Source: JBCBEX01 sp038528235 (GTDB taxonomy: Bacteria; Bacteroidota; Rhodothermia; Rhodothermales; Rubricoccaceae). Taken from it: 64,000 bases of DNA. This document shows positions 58,202-64,000 of the stretch, piece after piece. Under the pieces are notes generated by a model that saw nothing but the letters and a program-made list of their open reading frames with translations, was not told the origin of the DNA and searched no databases. Numbering within the stretch: position 1 is the stretch's first letter; each line of letters begins with the position of its first letter. The stretch covers positions 1 through 64,000 of the forward strand of contig JBCBEX010000002.1 in NCBI GenBank assembly GCA_038528235.1, in the 5' to 3' direction. A program made the position numbers and the translations under genes.

Positions 58202-59539
58202 ATGCAGTTCGACCCCGCCAAGCTCGCCCGCCTTGCTGAGAAGGCCGACCTCAAGCGCCTCCTCGACCGCCTCGACGGGATGAGCGCCGACGAGATCGCC
58301 TCGTTTGTGGGGACCGGCGGCGACGGGGCGCAGGGACAGCCCGCCCTCCCCAAACCGCGCACCGTCAAGGAGCCGGACGTCGACTTCTACCGCTTCTTCG
58401 AGCGGCACCTTACGGCCGAGCAGCAGCGCACCCGCGAGGTCGTCCACGCGTGGATGCTCGACGAGGTGCGTCCGATCATCAACGACTACTGGGAGCGCGG
58501 CGAGATGCCGTTCGAGCTCGTCCCGAAGATGGCGGCGATGCTGCGTGAGGCCTATGGCGATCATCCCGGCCGCCGCTACTGCTCCGACCCGCTCCTGACC
58601 GGCCTCGTCGGGATGGAGGTTGCTCGCGTGGACCCGTCCGTGGGCACCTTCCTCGGCGTGCACTGGGGGCTGTGCCTCATCTCGCTGCACTTCTTCGGCA
58701 GCGACGCGCAGAAGGCAAAGTGGTACGACCGGCTCGAACGCTTCGAGGCCATCGGCTCCTGGGCCCTCACCGAACCCGAGCACGGCTCCGACGCCGCGCT
58801 CGGCCTGGAGACGACCGCCGAGCGGCGCGGCGACACCTGGGTGCTCAACGGTGCCAAGAAATGGTCTGGCAACGCCACCTTCGCCGATGTGACGGTGATA
58901 TGGGCCAAAGACACGGCCGATGGCAACGTGAAGGGCTTCCTCGTCGAGAAGGGCACCCCTGGCTTCACCGTCGAGAAGCTGCCGGGCAAAATCGCCAAGC
59001 GCTCCGTCGAGAACGTGCTGATCGGGCTGGAGAACGTGGAGGTGAGCGAGGCCGACCGGCTGCCGGGCGTGAACAGCTTCCGCGACGTGGCCGCGCAGCT
59101 CGCCACAGCCCGCGCGGGCGTCGCGTGGGAGGCCTGCGGCATGGCCATGGGGCTCTACGAGCAGACGCAGCGCTACTGCACCGAGCGCGTCCAGTTCGGC
59201 AAGCCCATCGCGGGCTACCAGCTCGTGCAGAACGGCCTCGTGGAGATGCTCGGCAACGTGATCGCCATTCAGGGCATGGTCCTCCAACTCGCCACGCTCT
59301 ACGACGACCTCCGGGCGCTGCACGCGCGTGCGTCGCTCGCGAAGGTGTTCTGCGTGAGCAAGATGCGCGAGACGGCCAGCATCGGGCGCGGCCTGCTCGG
59401 CGGCAACGGCATCCTGCTGGAGCACGACGTGGCGCGGCTGTTTGCCGACGCCGAGGCGGTCTACTCCTACGAGGGCACCCACGAGATGAACACGCTCATC
59501 GTCGGCCGCGCCATCACCGGGTTGAGCGCGTTCGTGTAG
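58202..59539 (+). CDS. acyl-CoA dehydrogenase, glutaryl-CoA dehydrogenase-like
   Basis: 445 aa from ATG 58202 (MQFDPAKLARLAEKAD). After an N-terminal extension the ACAD body shows SWALTEPEHGSDAALGLETTA (FAD/substrate region), GAKKWSGNATFAD, and YCTERVQFGKPIAGYQ. The end LLGGNGILLEHDVARL, AVYSYEGTHEMN and GRAITGLSAF matches glutaryl-CoA dehydrogenase (GGNGI, YEGTHD, GRAITGxxAF), including the catalytic Glu in YEGT. It oxidises acyl-CoA using FAD and an electron-transfer flavoprotein; substrate is uncertain. Its last ~145 bp are repeated three times downstream, so its present C-terminus may itself have come with the most recently inserted module. Confidence 0.92.
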   Translation: MQFDPAKLARLAEKADLKRLLDRLDGMSADEIASFVGTGGDGAQGQPALPKPRTVKEPDVDFYRFFERHLTAEQQRTREVVHAWMLDEVRPIINDYWERGEMPFELVPKMAAMLREAYGDHPGRRYCSDPLLTGLVGMEVARVDPSVGTFLGVHWGLCLISLHFFGSDAQKAKWYDRLERFEAIGSWALTEPEHGSDAALGLETTAERRGDTWVLNGAKKWSGNATFADVTVIWAKDTADGNVKGFLVEKGTPGFTVEKLPGKIAKRSVENVLIGLENVEVSEADRLPGVNSFRDVAAQLATARAGVAWEACGMAMGLYEQTQRYCTERVQFGKPIAGYQLVQNGLVEMLGNVIAIQGMVLQLATLYDDLRALHARASLAKVFCVSKMRETASIGRGLLGGNGILLEHDVARLFADAEAVYSYEGTHEMNTLIVGRAITGLSAFV

Positions 59540-59574
59540 GAGATTGTCCCTGGTCTTTTGTCCTTGTTCGTTCG

Positions 59575-59991
59575 ATGGGACACGTCACTTCGTTGCTTGG
59601 CAAAATCAGGGTGCCCGCAGATCACGGGTGGGAGAACGCAGCCATGCTCAACGAGGCTGCGATCAGGGCACTCCCAGAACGTGACGAGTATCCTTGGCTC
59701 GAACGTTCCATGTTTGCCCTTAGGCAGACACCTTCATTCTACCGTGAGCGAACGCTCCATTTCGCTACGACAATGAAGGCCATGTCAGACGCTGAATTCG
59801 AGACGTGGCTCATCAAGTTCGAGCAACTCCTGCGCGACATGTCGTGGCTCTCGGTCGATGTGTTCATCGAAACTGAGGGCCAAAGCTCACTCTCCCGATA
59901 TTGGTGGGTGACACAACGCTATGACGGTGGTGCTTCCTCCGTGTGGGAACGAGGCGTAGACCGCTTCCGCTCTATCAGCACGCCTTCCTGA
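59575..59991 (+). CDS. hypothetical cytoplasmic protein, cargo of module A
   Basis: 138 aa from ATG 59575 (MGHVTSLLGKIRVPADHGWE). No signal peptide or membrane segment. It holds conserved-looking aromatics (PSFYRERTLHF, SRYWWVTQRYDGG) and a C-terminal WERGVDRF. No family is recognised. Its base use is less GC-rich than the acyl-CoA dehydrogenase gene upstream. It starts 36 bp after that gene's stop and ends 3 bp before the convergent hicA stop, so it belongs to the same inserted block. Confidence 0.65.
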   Translation: MGHVTSLLGKIRVPADHGWENAAMLNEAAIRALPERDEYPWLERSMFALRQTPSFYRERTLHFATTMKAMSDAEFETWLIKFEQLLRDMSWLSVDVFIETEGQSSLSRYWWVTQRYDGGASSVWERGVDRFRSISTPS

Positions 59992-59994
59992 ACG

Positions 59995-60219
59995 TCACAA
60001 CAGCTCTCGGAACTCGTCCACGGTCAACCCAGCCTCGCGGATGATCGCGCGGAGCGTGCCCTTGGCGACCTCTTTGTGGTCCGGTACCACCACGCGTCGA
60101 TGCGGCGCGACCGCCTGACGTAGGATCATATGGCTTCCCTTCTGCCGGTCGAGATCGTAGCCGAGCTTCGCCAACGCTTTGACCACATCGCGCCCGGAGA
60201 CTACCGGAAGACGGCCCAC
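59995..60219 (-). CDS. hicA: HicA family toxin (mRNA interferase)
   Basis: 74 aa starting at GTG 60219. dsRBD-like fold with the catalytic His in KGSHMILR and the typical opening LPVVSGRDVVKALAKLGYDLDRQ. HicA cleaves mRNA when free of HicB. Gene order here is hicB then hicA on the minus strand with 2 bp between, so translation is likely coupled. Intact length. Confidence 0.93.
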   Translation of the reverse strand: MGRLPVVSGRDVVKALAKLGYDLDRQKGSHMILRQAVAPHRRVVVPDHKEVAKGTLRAIIREAGLTVDEFRELL

Positions 60220-60221
60220 TT

Positions 60222-60428
60222 CTACACCTCGACGAGTTCTTCCGTGATCGGCGGCGGGATGGGATCCCCATGCGCCTCTAGGCTCTCGATGTAGAGCGCA
60301 ATCGCCTCCTTCACGCTGACGAGGGCCTCCCCCCGCGTCGCACCATCCGCGATGCAGCCAGGGAGGCTAGGGACGGAGGCGATGAACACGCCGTCCTCGT
60401 CGGTTTCGATTAGAACTCGATACTTCAT
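60222..60428 (-). CDS. hicB: HicB family antitoxin
   Basis: 68 aa from ATG 60428 (MKYRVLIETDEDGVF). The partial RNase-H-like HicB fold is seen in VLIETDEDGVFIASVPSLPGCIADGATRGEAL. The C-terminal part (ESLEAHGDPIPPP) ends without a DNA-binding domain, as in short HicB forms. It neutralises HicA and may autoregulate the pair. Confidence 0.93.
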   Translation of the reverse strand: MKYRVLIETDEDGVFIASVPSLPGCIADGATRGEALVSVKEAIALYIESLEAHGDPIPPPITEELVEV

Positions 60429-60490
60429 AGCAGCACACATCGGGTGGAAGACACCGGATGTACCCTGGCGATCCTCTGAGGTTCAGCGGC

Positions 60491-60640
60491 GGTCTGTTCG
60501 GCGGCAACGGCATCCTGCTGGAGCACGACGTGGCGCGGCTGTTTGCCGACGCCGAGGCGGTCTACTCCTACGAGGGCACCCACGAGATGAGCACGCTCAT
60601 CGTCGGCCGCGCCATCACCGGGCAGAGCGCGTTTGTCTAA
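60491..60640 (+). pseudogene. displaced 3' end of acyl-CoA dehydrogenase, repeat copy 1
   Basis: About 150 bp that repeat the last codons of the gene at 58202, in the same orientation, from GLFGGNG to a stop (TAA instead of TAG). From 60498 to the stop only 6 of about 143 positions differ from 59398-59539: Asn to Ser, Leu to Gln, two silent changes and a stop variant. There is no start codon. It closes module A (unknown gene + HicBA). Confidence 0.92.
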
Positions 60641-60649
60641 CCCCGCTCT

Positions 60650-60859
60650 TTACTCGGCTCCACGCTGCGCGTCTTTCTCACGTGCCTCTGCGATGAGGTC
60701 GTCAAGCGAGACCTCTCCAATCCACGTGTGGCGCTCGGCGGTGTAGTCGCCGCGTCCGGTGTCGAATTGGCGGAGGAAGCGAAACGCGTCCACCACGCCG
60801 AGTGCGCGCACAAGCGCCGCGTGGCCGTCCCGGTTGATATCCGCAAGGGGGCGAGTCAT
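60650..60859 (-). CDS. antitoxin of a PIN-domain toxin pair
   Basis: 69 aa. The sequence LADINRDGHAALVRALGVVDAFRFLRQF followed by GDYTAERHTWIGEVSLDDL is a small-protein type I recall beside PIN-domain genes, especially in cyanobacteria. No DNA-binding motif is clear. It lies 10 bp downstream of the PIN gene on the same strand. Confidence 0.7.
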   Translation of the reverse strand: MTRPLADINRDGHAALVRALGVVDAFRFLRQFDTGRGDYTAERHTWIGEVSLDDLIAEAREKDAQRGAE

Positions 60860-60869
60860 GGCTGAGGCT

Positions 60870-61307
60870 TTAGCGTAGCCGAAGGATCAGTTCGAGGGGA
60901 GATACGACCGCCGTGCTCTCGGTGTTCGCCGCGTGCCCCCGGTTGAGCAAGGCATCGTCTGTCGTGCAGAAAATGTCCGCCCGCGCTTCGACGGCTGCTG
61001 CCAGGTGCAGCGCATCGAGCGCCTTGATCCCGTCCGCCTCGTAGCTGCGCGCTCGCCGCACAACGCCCTCTTCCATCGGCATGTAGATCTCGGCTAGCGC
61101 AAGCGCGTCCTCCGCATGGGCACGGCGATCCGGAAAAGGACACCGAGCATTTTCGATGGCATGTACGCTCGACGCGACGAGACGCAGGGTGCCGACCTCG
61201 CACAAAGACAGCACGTTCAACACCGCGTCTGCTTCTGTACGGACGCGCAGTTGTGCCTAGTCGTCGAACGGACGCTGAAGGGCACACGAGTCGAGATAGA
61301 CGAGCAT
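60870..61307 (-). pseudogene. PIN-domain (VapC-like) toxin gene with a nonsense codon
   Basis: The full frame from ATG 61307 would give about 145 aa: MLVYLDSCALQRPFDD, then TAG at 61259-61257 (codon 17), then AQLRVRTEADAVLNVLSL and the rest of a PIN domain (LDALHLAAAVEARADIFCTTDD near the end, with conserved acidic residues). The stop is one base from CAG (Gln). A shortened product from GTG 61223 would lack the first catalytic Asp (Asp6), so it should be inactive. The antitoxin gene downstream is intact. Confidence 0.8.
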
Positions 61308-61333
61308 GCTGGCAAGCTACGACGCCCGGCCCA

Positions 61334-61481
61334 CCTGCTCGGCGGCAACGGCATCCTGCTGGAGCACGACGTAGCGCGGCTGTTTGCGGATGCTGAGGCG
61401 GTCTACTCGTATGAGGGCACCCACGAAATGAACACGCTCATCGTCGGCCGCGCCATCACCGGGCTGAGCGCGTTCGTGTAG
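61334..61481 (+). pseudogene. displaced 3' end of acyl-CoA dehydrogenase, repeat copy 2
   Basis: About 148 bp encoding LLGGNGILLEHDVARLF... to the stop, the same end as the gene at 58202. Eight nucleotide differences from 59398-59539 are all silent, so the encoded 48 residues are identical. It has no start codon and closes module B (PIN pair). Its left edge falls at nearly the same codon as copy 1. Confidence 0.93.
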
Positions 61482-61508
61482 CGAGCCCAGACCGAACCAG
61501 CCATACGC

Positions 61509-62366
61509 TCAAAACAGGGTGCGGTACTCGCTGGGCGACATCCCCACGTGCTTCTTGAAGGCTGTGCTGAAGGCGGCCATGTTCGTGTAGCCAACCGCGA
61601 ACGCCGTCTCCGTCACCGGCGTGTCGTTCGCGAGGCACTCCATGGCCCGGAGCATTCGCGCGGTGCGCAGGAAGTCGCCCCAGGGCATCCGGATCTCGGC
61701 CTTGAGCTTCCGCATCAGCGTGCGCGGCGTCATCGCGACCTCTGCGGCGACCTCTTCGAGCCGCACTGGCTCGGCGAGCCGAGCCTCGGTGTAGCTGAGC
61801 GCGGCGACTACCTGTTCGGACCGGGCCTTCGGCAGGACGAGTTGACGCCCCAGCGCCATCTGCTCGATGCACAGTTCGAGCAAGGTGAGCAGGAACCGCT
61901 CCATGTGGGCCTCCTTCTCGGTAGACGACGCAGACCACCCCTGCGCATGCTTGATCATCTCACGCATGACCGGAGAGACGGAAAAGACCTGGAGGGTGTC
62001 GGACACCGCCGGGGCAAAGTCCTTCGCGAAGAAGATCGAGGCGCACTTGACGCGCTTGATGTTGGTCGTCTGGACGTGGGTCCCGGCCGGCAACCAGGCG
62101 GCGCGCGACGGTGGAAGCCGCCACGAGCCGCGGTCGGTTTCCATGAGGAACAGGCCTTCCAGGCCGTAGAGCAAGACGTGGCGATCGAGCGCCATCGAGA
62201 GGTCGACGGCCTCCATCACGATCGTGTGGAAGAAGACGCGGGCCCGGCTCTCGTGAATGGCGCGCAGCACCTCCTCAGGCGTCCGTTCCGCACCCGACGA
62301 CGCCCCTTGGTCGCCCCCCTCAGAGACGGGGTGCTGGTGCTCGGAGGCATCGATAGTCGTTTCCAC
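61509..62366 (-). CDS. AraC-family transcriptional regulator
   Basis: 285 aa. The C-terminal ~100 residues carry the two AraC helix-turn-helix motifs (RLEEVAAEVAMTPRTLMRKLKAE and VTETAFAVGYTNMAAFSTAFKKHVGMSPSEYR). The N-terminal ~170 residues form the cupin-like sensor part (LLYGLEGLFLMETDRGSWRLPPSRAAWLPAGTH). It is divergent from the hydrolase gene with 111 bp between starts, so it probably controls that gene. Cargo of module C. Confidence 0.9.
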   Translation of the reverse strand: METTIDASEHQHPVSEGGDQGASSGAERTPEEVLRAIHESRARVFFHTIVMEAVDLSMALDRHVLLYGLEGLFLMETDRGSWRLPPSRAAWLPAGTHVQTTNIKRVKCASIFFAKDFAPAVSDTLQVFSVSPVMREMIKHAQGWSASSTEKEAHMERFLLTLLELCIEQMALGRQLVLPKARSEQVVAALSYTEARLAEPVRLEEVAAEVAMTPRTLMRKLKAEIRMPWGDFLRTARMLRAMECLANDTPVTETAFAVGYTNMAAFSTAFKKHVGMSPSEYRTLF

Positions 62367-62477
62367 GAAAGGGTTCGTCGTCTCGGCAAAGGCACGCTCG
62401 GACCGACATCCCTACGTTTTTCCAGCGGGGCTTTCCACCGCACTCACTCGACCACGCACCGCAGGAAAAAGCGACCT

Positions 62478-63275
62478 ATGCGCCGATCCAACACGATCAT
62501 ACTGATACACGGCAACTTCGTCAACCACCACGCTTGGGCCCACTGGAAAGCCCACTATGAGGCGCGCGGCTACACCGTCTACACGCCTGCCAACCCCGGC
62601 CACGAAGGCACGCCCGCAGACCTCCGGCAGAACGTGCACCCCGACCTCGGCGCCACAGGGTTTGTCGACATCGTCGAGCGCCTGGAGCAGTTCATCGACA
62701 CGCTTCCCGAGGAGCCCTTCGTCGTGGGTCATTCGATGGCGGGGCTAGCCGTGATGAAGCTCGTCGAGCGCGGCAAGGCCGTGGCAGGTGTGAGCCTCCA
62801 CGGAGCCCCGCCGAAGAACGTGGCGCCCGTGCCCTTCCAGACGCTCAGGACAGCGCTACCCTCGATCGGGCTCCTCTCGCGCAAGAAGACCTGGCTGGGG
62901 CCGCGCTCGTGGTATGACTATGCCTTCTTCAACACGCTGCCCGAAGCGCAGCGGCAAGCCGCGTACGACCGCTCGATTGTACCGGAGAGTTTCAAGGTCG
63001 GCCGCCAGCTCCTCTTCCACCGCCTCGCGCGCGTTGATTTCTCCAAACCCCACGTGCCGCTCCTGTTCGTCGGCGGCGGCAGCGACCACATCTTCCCAAC
63101 CAGCCTCACGAAGCGGATCGCGAGGCAATACAAGGACCCGCAGAGCAGCGTCGATGTCAAGATCTTCGAGGGGCGGAGCCACTTCACCTGTGGCGAGCCC
63201 GGATGGGAGCACGTGGCCGACTACATCCTCGACTGGTACGAAGGACTCCCCTCTGCGCAAGACCCAACCATGTAA
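62478..63275 (+). CDS. alpha/beta hydrolase
   Basis: 265 aa from ATG 62478 (MRRSNTIILIHGNFVNHH); the longer upstream frame overlaps the AraC gene and is rejected. HG oxyanion motif in LIHGNF, nucleophile Ser86 in GHSMAG, acid Asp in GGGSDHIF, and His in EGRSHFTCGEPGW complete the catalytic triad. An esterase or lipase-like activity of unknown substrate. Divergent AraC regulator implies induction by a small molecule. Cargo of module C. Confidence 0.9.
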   Translation: MRRSNTIILIHGNFVNHHAWAHWKAHYEARGYTVYTPANPGHEGTPADLRQNVHPDLGATGFVDIVERLEQFIDTLPEEPFVVGHSMAGLAVMKLVERGKAVAGVSLHGAPPKNVAPVPFQTLRTALPSIGLLSRKKTWLGPRSWYDYAFFNTLPEAQRQAAYDRSIVPESFKVGRQLLFHRLARVDFSKPHVPLLFVGGGSDHIFPTSLTKRIARQYKDPQSSVDVKIFEGRSHFTCGEPGWEHVADYILDWYEGLPSAQDPTM

Positions 63276-63353
63276 CGTCTTTCACCTTCTCGTGCCTGAC
63301 GTTCCGATCGGCGCGACATGGTGCGGCTCTTCCACCATGCTGGGCCACATCAG

Positions 63354-63390
63354 CGGCCGCGCTATCACCGGGCTGAGCGCGTTCGTGTAA
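63354..63390 (+). pseudogene. 37-nt remnant of acyl-CoA dehydrogenase 3' end, repeat copy 3
   Basis: Encodes GRAITGLSAFV and a stop (TAA), matching the last 12 codons of the gene at 58202 with two silent changes and a stop variant. The left edge is about 110 bp later than in copies 1 and 2, so it is either a shortened copy or a separate crossover. It closes module C. Confidence 0.85.
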
Positions 63391-63425
63391 GACCGTGTGC
63401 GGGTAGCGCGGTCAGGCCCCGGCGG

Positions 63426-64000
63426 CTACGACCACCAGCCTCCCATCCATTCCCACAGGTCGCTCCACCACTGGTAGGCGTCGTTGCCCTCCGATGGCTC
63501 CGCGCACGGCCCCTGTGTGGCGCCCTGGCTGAGATAGTACTCCAGCGCTGTTCCGGACTTGCTCATGGTGAGCCCGTTGTAGCAGATCACGGTCTCACTC
63601 GGTTCCTGCGGCCCCCCCGTGGGAAGCTCCTGCTCCGAGGCCTCCGCCATGGCCTGCTCGCTGGCGGTGGAGCTCTGGGCCGCTGAAGCCAGGTGCCGGA
63701 TGTTGTCCGAGGAATAGCCGAGGCGACGCAAGGCCGGCTCCAGGCGCGCCTGGTCGAACTCGAGCGTGACGTTGGGGCCGAAGTTGACCGCAGAGCCATA
63801 GCCCATGCCGTTCTCGATGTCGGTGCGCCACTGCTGGTCGGCGGCGATCTCAGCGTCGCGCTCGGCGGTGTCCCAGGCCCCGCGCCGGTGCCAGTAGAAG
63901 ACGGCCTCGTAGATCAGGTCCTCGGCGAGGAGCGTCTCGTGGAAGAGCTTGACGCGGAGCGCGCCGCCGCGGTCGTAGAGCCACTTGGTGTTGAAAGGCC
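63426..64000 (-). CDS. hypothetical protein, truncated by the window edge
   Basis: About 191 aa are visible in one open frame running off the right edge (5' part missing). The visible start reads WLYDRGGALRVKLFHETLLAEDLIYEAVFYWHRRGAWDT; later GMGYGSAVNFGPNVTLEFDQ; and a Trp-rich end (WWSDLWEWMGGWWS). No family recognised. An internal Met at 63806 could be mistaken for a start, but the frame is open and coding-like upstream of it. Confidence 0.6.
   Translation of the reverse strand, partial: PFNTKWLYDRGGALRVKLFHETLLAEDLIYEAVFYWHRRGAWDTAERDAEIAADQQWRTDIENGMGYGSAVNFGPNVTLEFDQARLEPALRRLGYSSDNIRHLASAAQSSTASEQAMAEASEQELPTGGPQEPSETVICYNGLTMSKSGTALEYYLSQGATQGPCAEPSEGNDAYQWWSDLWEWMGGWWS

Noticed and set aside
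58672..59991. 439-aa frame joining acyl-CoA dehydrogenase antiframe to the module A gene
   Set aside because: The first 300 residues are an out-of-frame shadow; only the part from ATG 59575 looks like a protein.
61116..61481. 121-aa fusion frame ending in the acyl-CoA dehydrogenase repeat
   Set aside because: Its first part is antisense to the PIN gene; the join is a chance read-in to the repeat.
59393..63390. Integron cassette array
   Set aside because: Joints are protein-coding 3' ends, not attC-like hairpins, and no integrase gene is visible; the layout is only analogous.

Overview
The window is GC-rich, densely coded chromosome from a bacterium that looks like a member of the Rhodothermales / Rhodothermota branch of the Bacteroidota (inference). 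The main reasons are a type IX secretion porU-porV pair, a secreted protein with a C-terminal T9SS sorting domain, DUF4175 and WbqC-type proteins, few recognisable Shine-Dalgarno sites, and one promoter of the Bacteroidota type. Most of the window is housekeeping: glutamate dehydrogenase, DacB, MreD, a TorF-like porin with AmtB, CysS, an enoyl-CoA isomerase, MscS, CrcB, GlgC, a B12 adenosyltransferase, an aldehyde dehydrogenase, a dynamin-like GTPase, a sodium-channel-like protein, RNase D, thioredoxin-like proteins, an M14 peptidase and an acyl-CoA dehydrogenase.

Region 7.5-15.0 kb is a retron operon on the + strand. It holds a WGR-domain protein with a long HEAT/ARM-like helical body, a SWIM zinc-finger protein, a non-coding stretch with two tandem diverged copies of a structured RNA (12855-13100 and 13110-13354), and a reverse transcriptase with the retron hallmarks NAxxH, YADD and VTG. 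The protein set matches what I recall as the computationally defined type XIII retron (ARM + WH-SWIM + RT). The doubled msr-msd RNA is the striking part. The two RNAs share short conserved blocks and the same fold, but their long msd hairpins have almost unrelated sequences, so one RT may make two different DNAs.

Region 58.2-63.4 kb is an array of accessory modules behind an acyl-CoA dehydrogenase gene. The last ~145 bp of that gene, which encode its active-site region and stop codon, recur as direct repeats at 60491-60640 and 61334-61481, with a 37-nt remnant at 63354-63390. Between the repeats lie an unknown gene plus HicBA, a PIN toxin-antitoxin pair (toxin broken by a nonsense codon), and an AraC regulator plus an alpha/beta hydrolase. 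Differences between copies are largely silent. This suggests that modules entered at the 3' end of the gene, each bringing a new 3' end and displacing the old one. The same layout occurs at 54526-55436: a stand-alone divergent ribosomal protein S16-like gene and a coiled-coil gene sit between the 3' end of a TlpA-like gene and a displaced, silently diverged copy of that 3' end. No recombinase is visible at either place.

Other points: several intergenic spaces carry 7-8 bp tandem repeats resembling the short tandemly repeated sequences of cyanobacteria; a transmembrane PAS sensor without a kinase ATPase domain is paired with a degenerate receiver-DHp protein; and 52501-52594 holds three consecutive hairpins of unknown nature. 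No tRNA, rRNA, CRISPR array, transposase or integrase was found.
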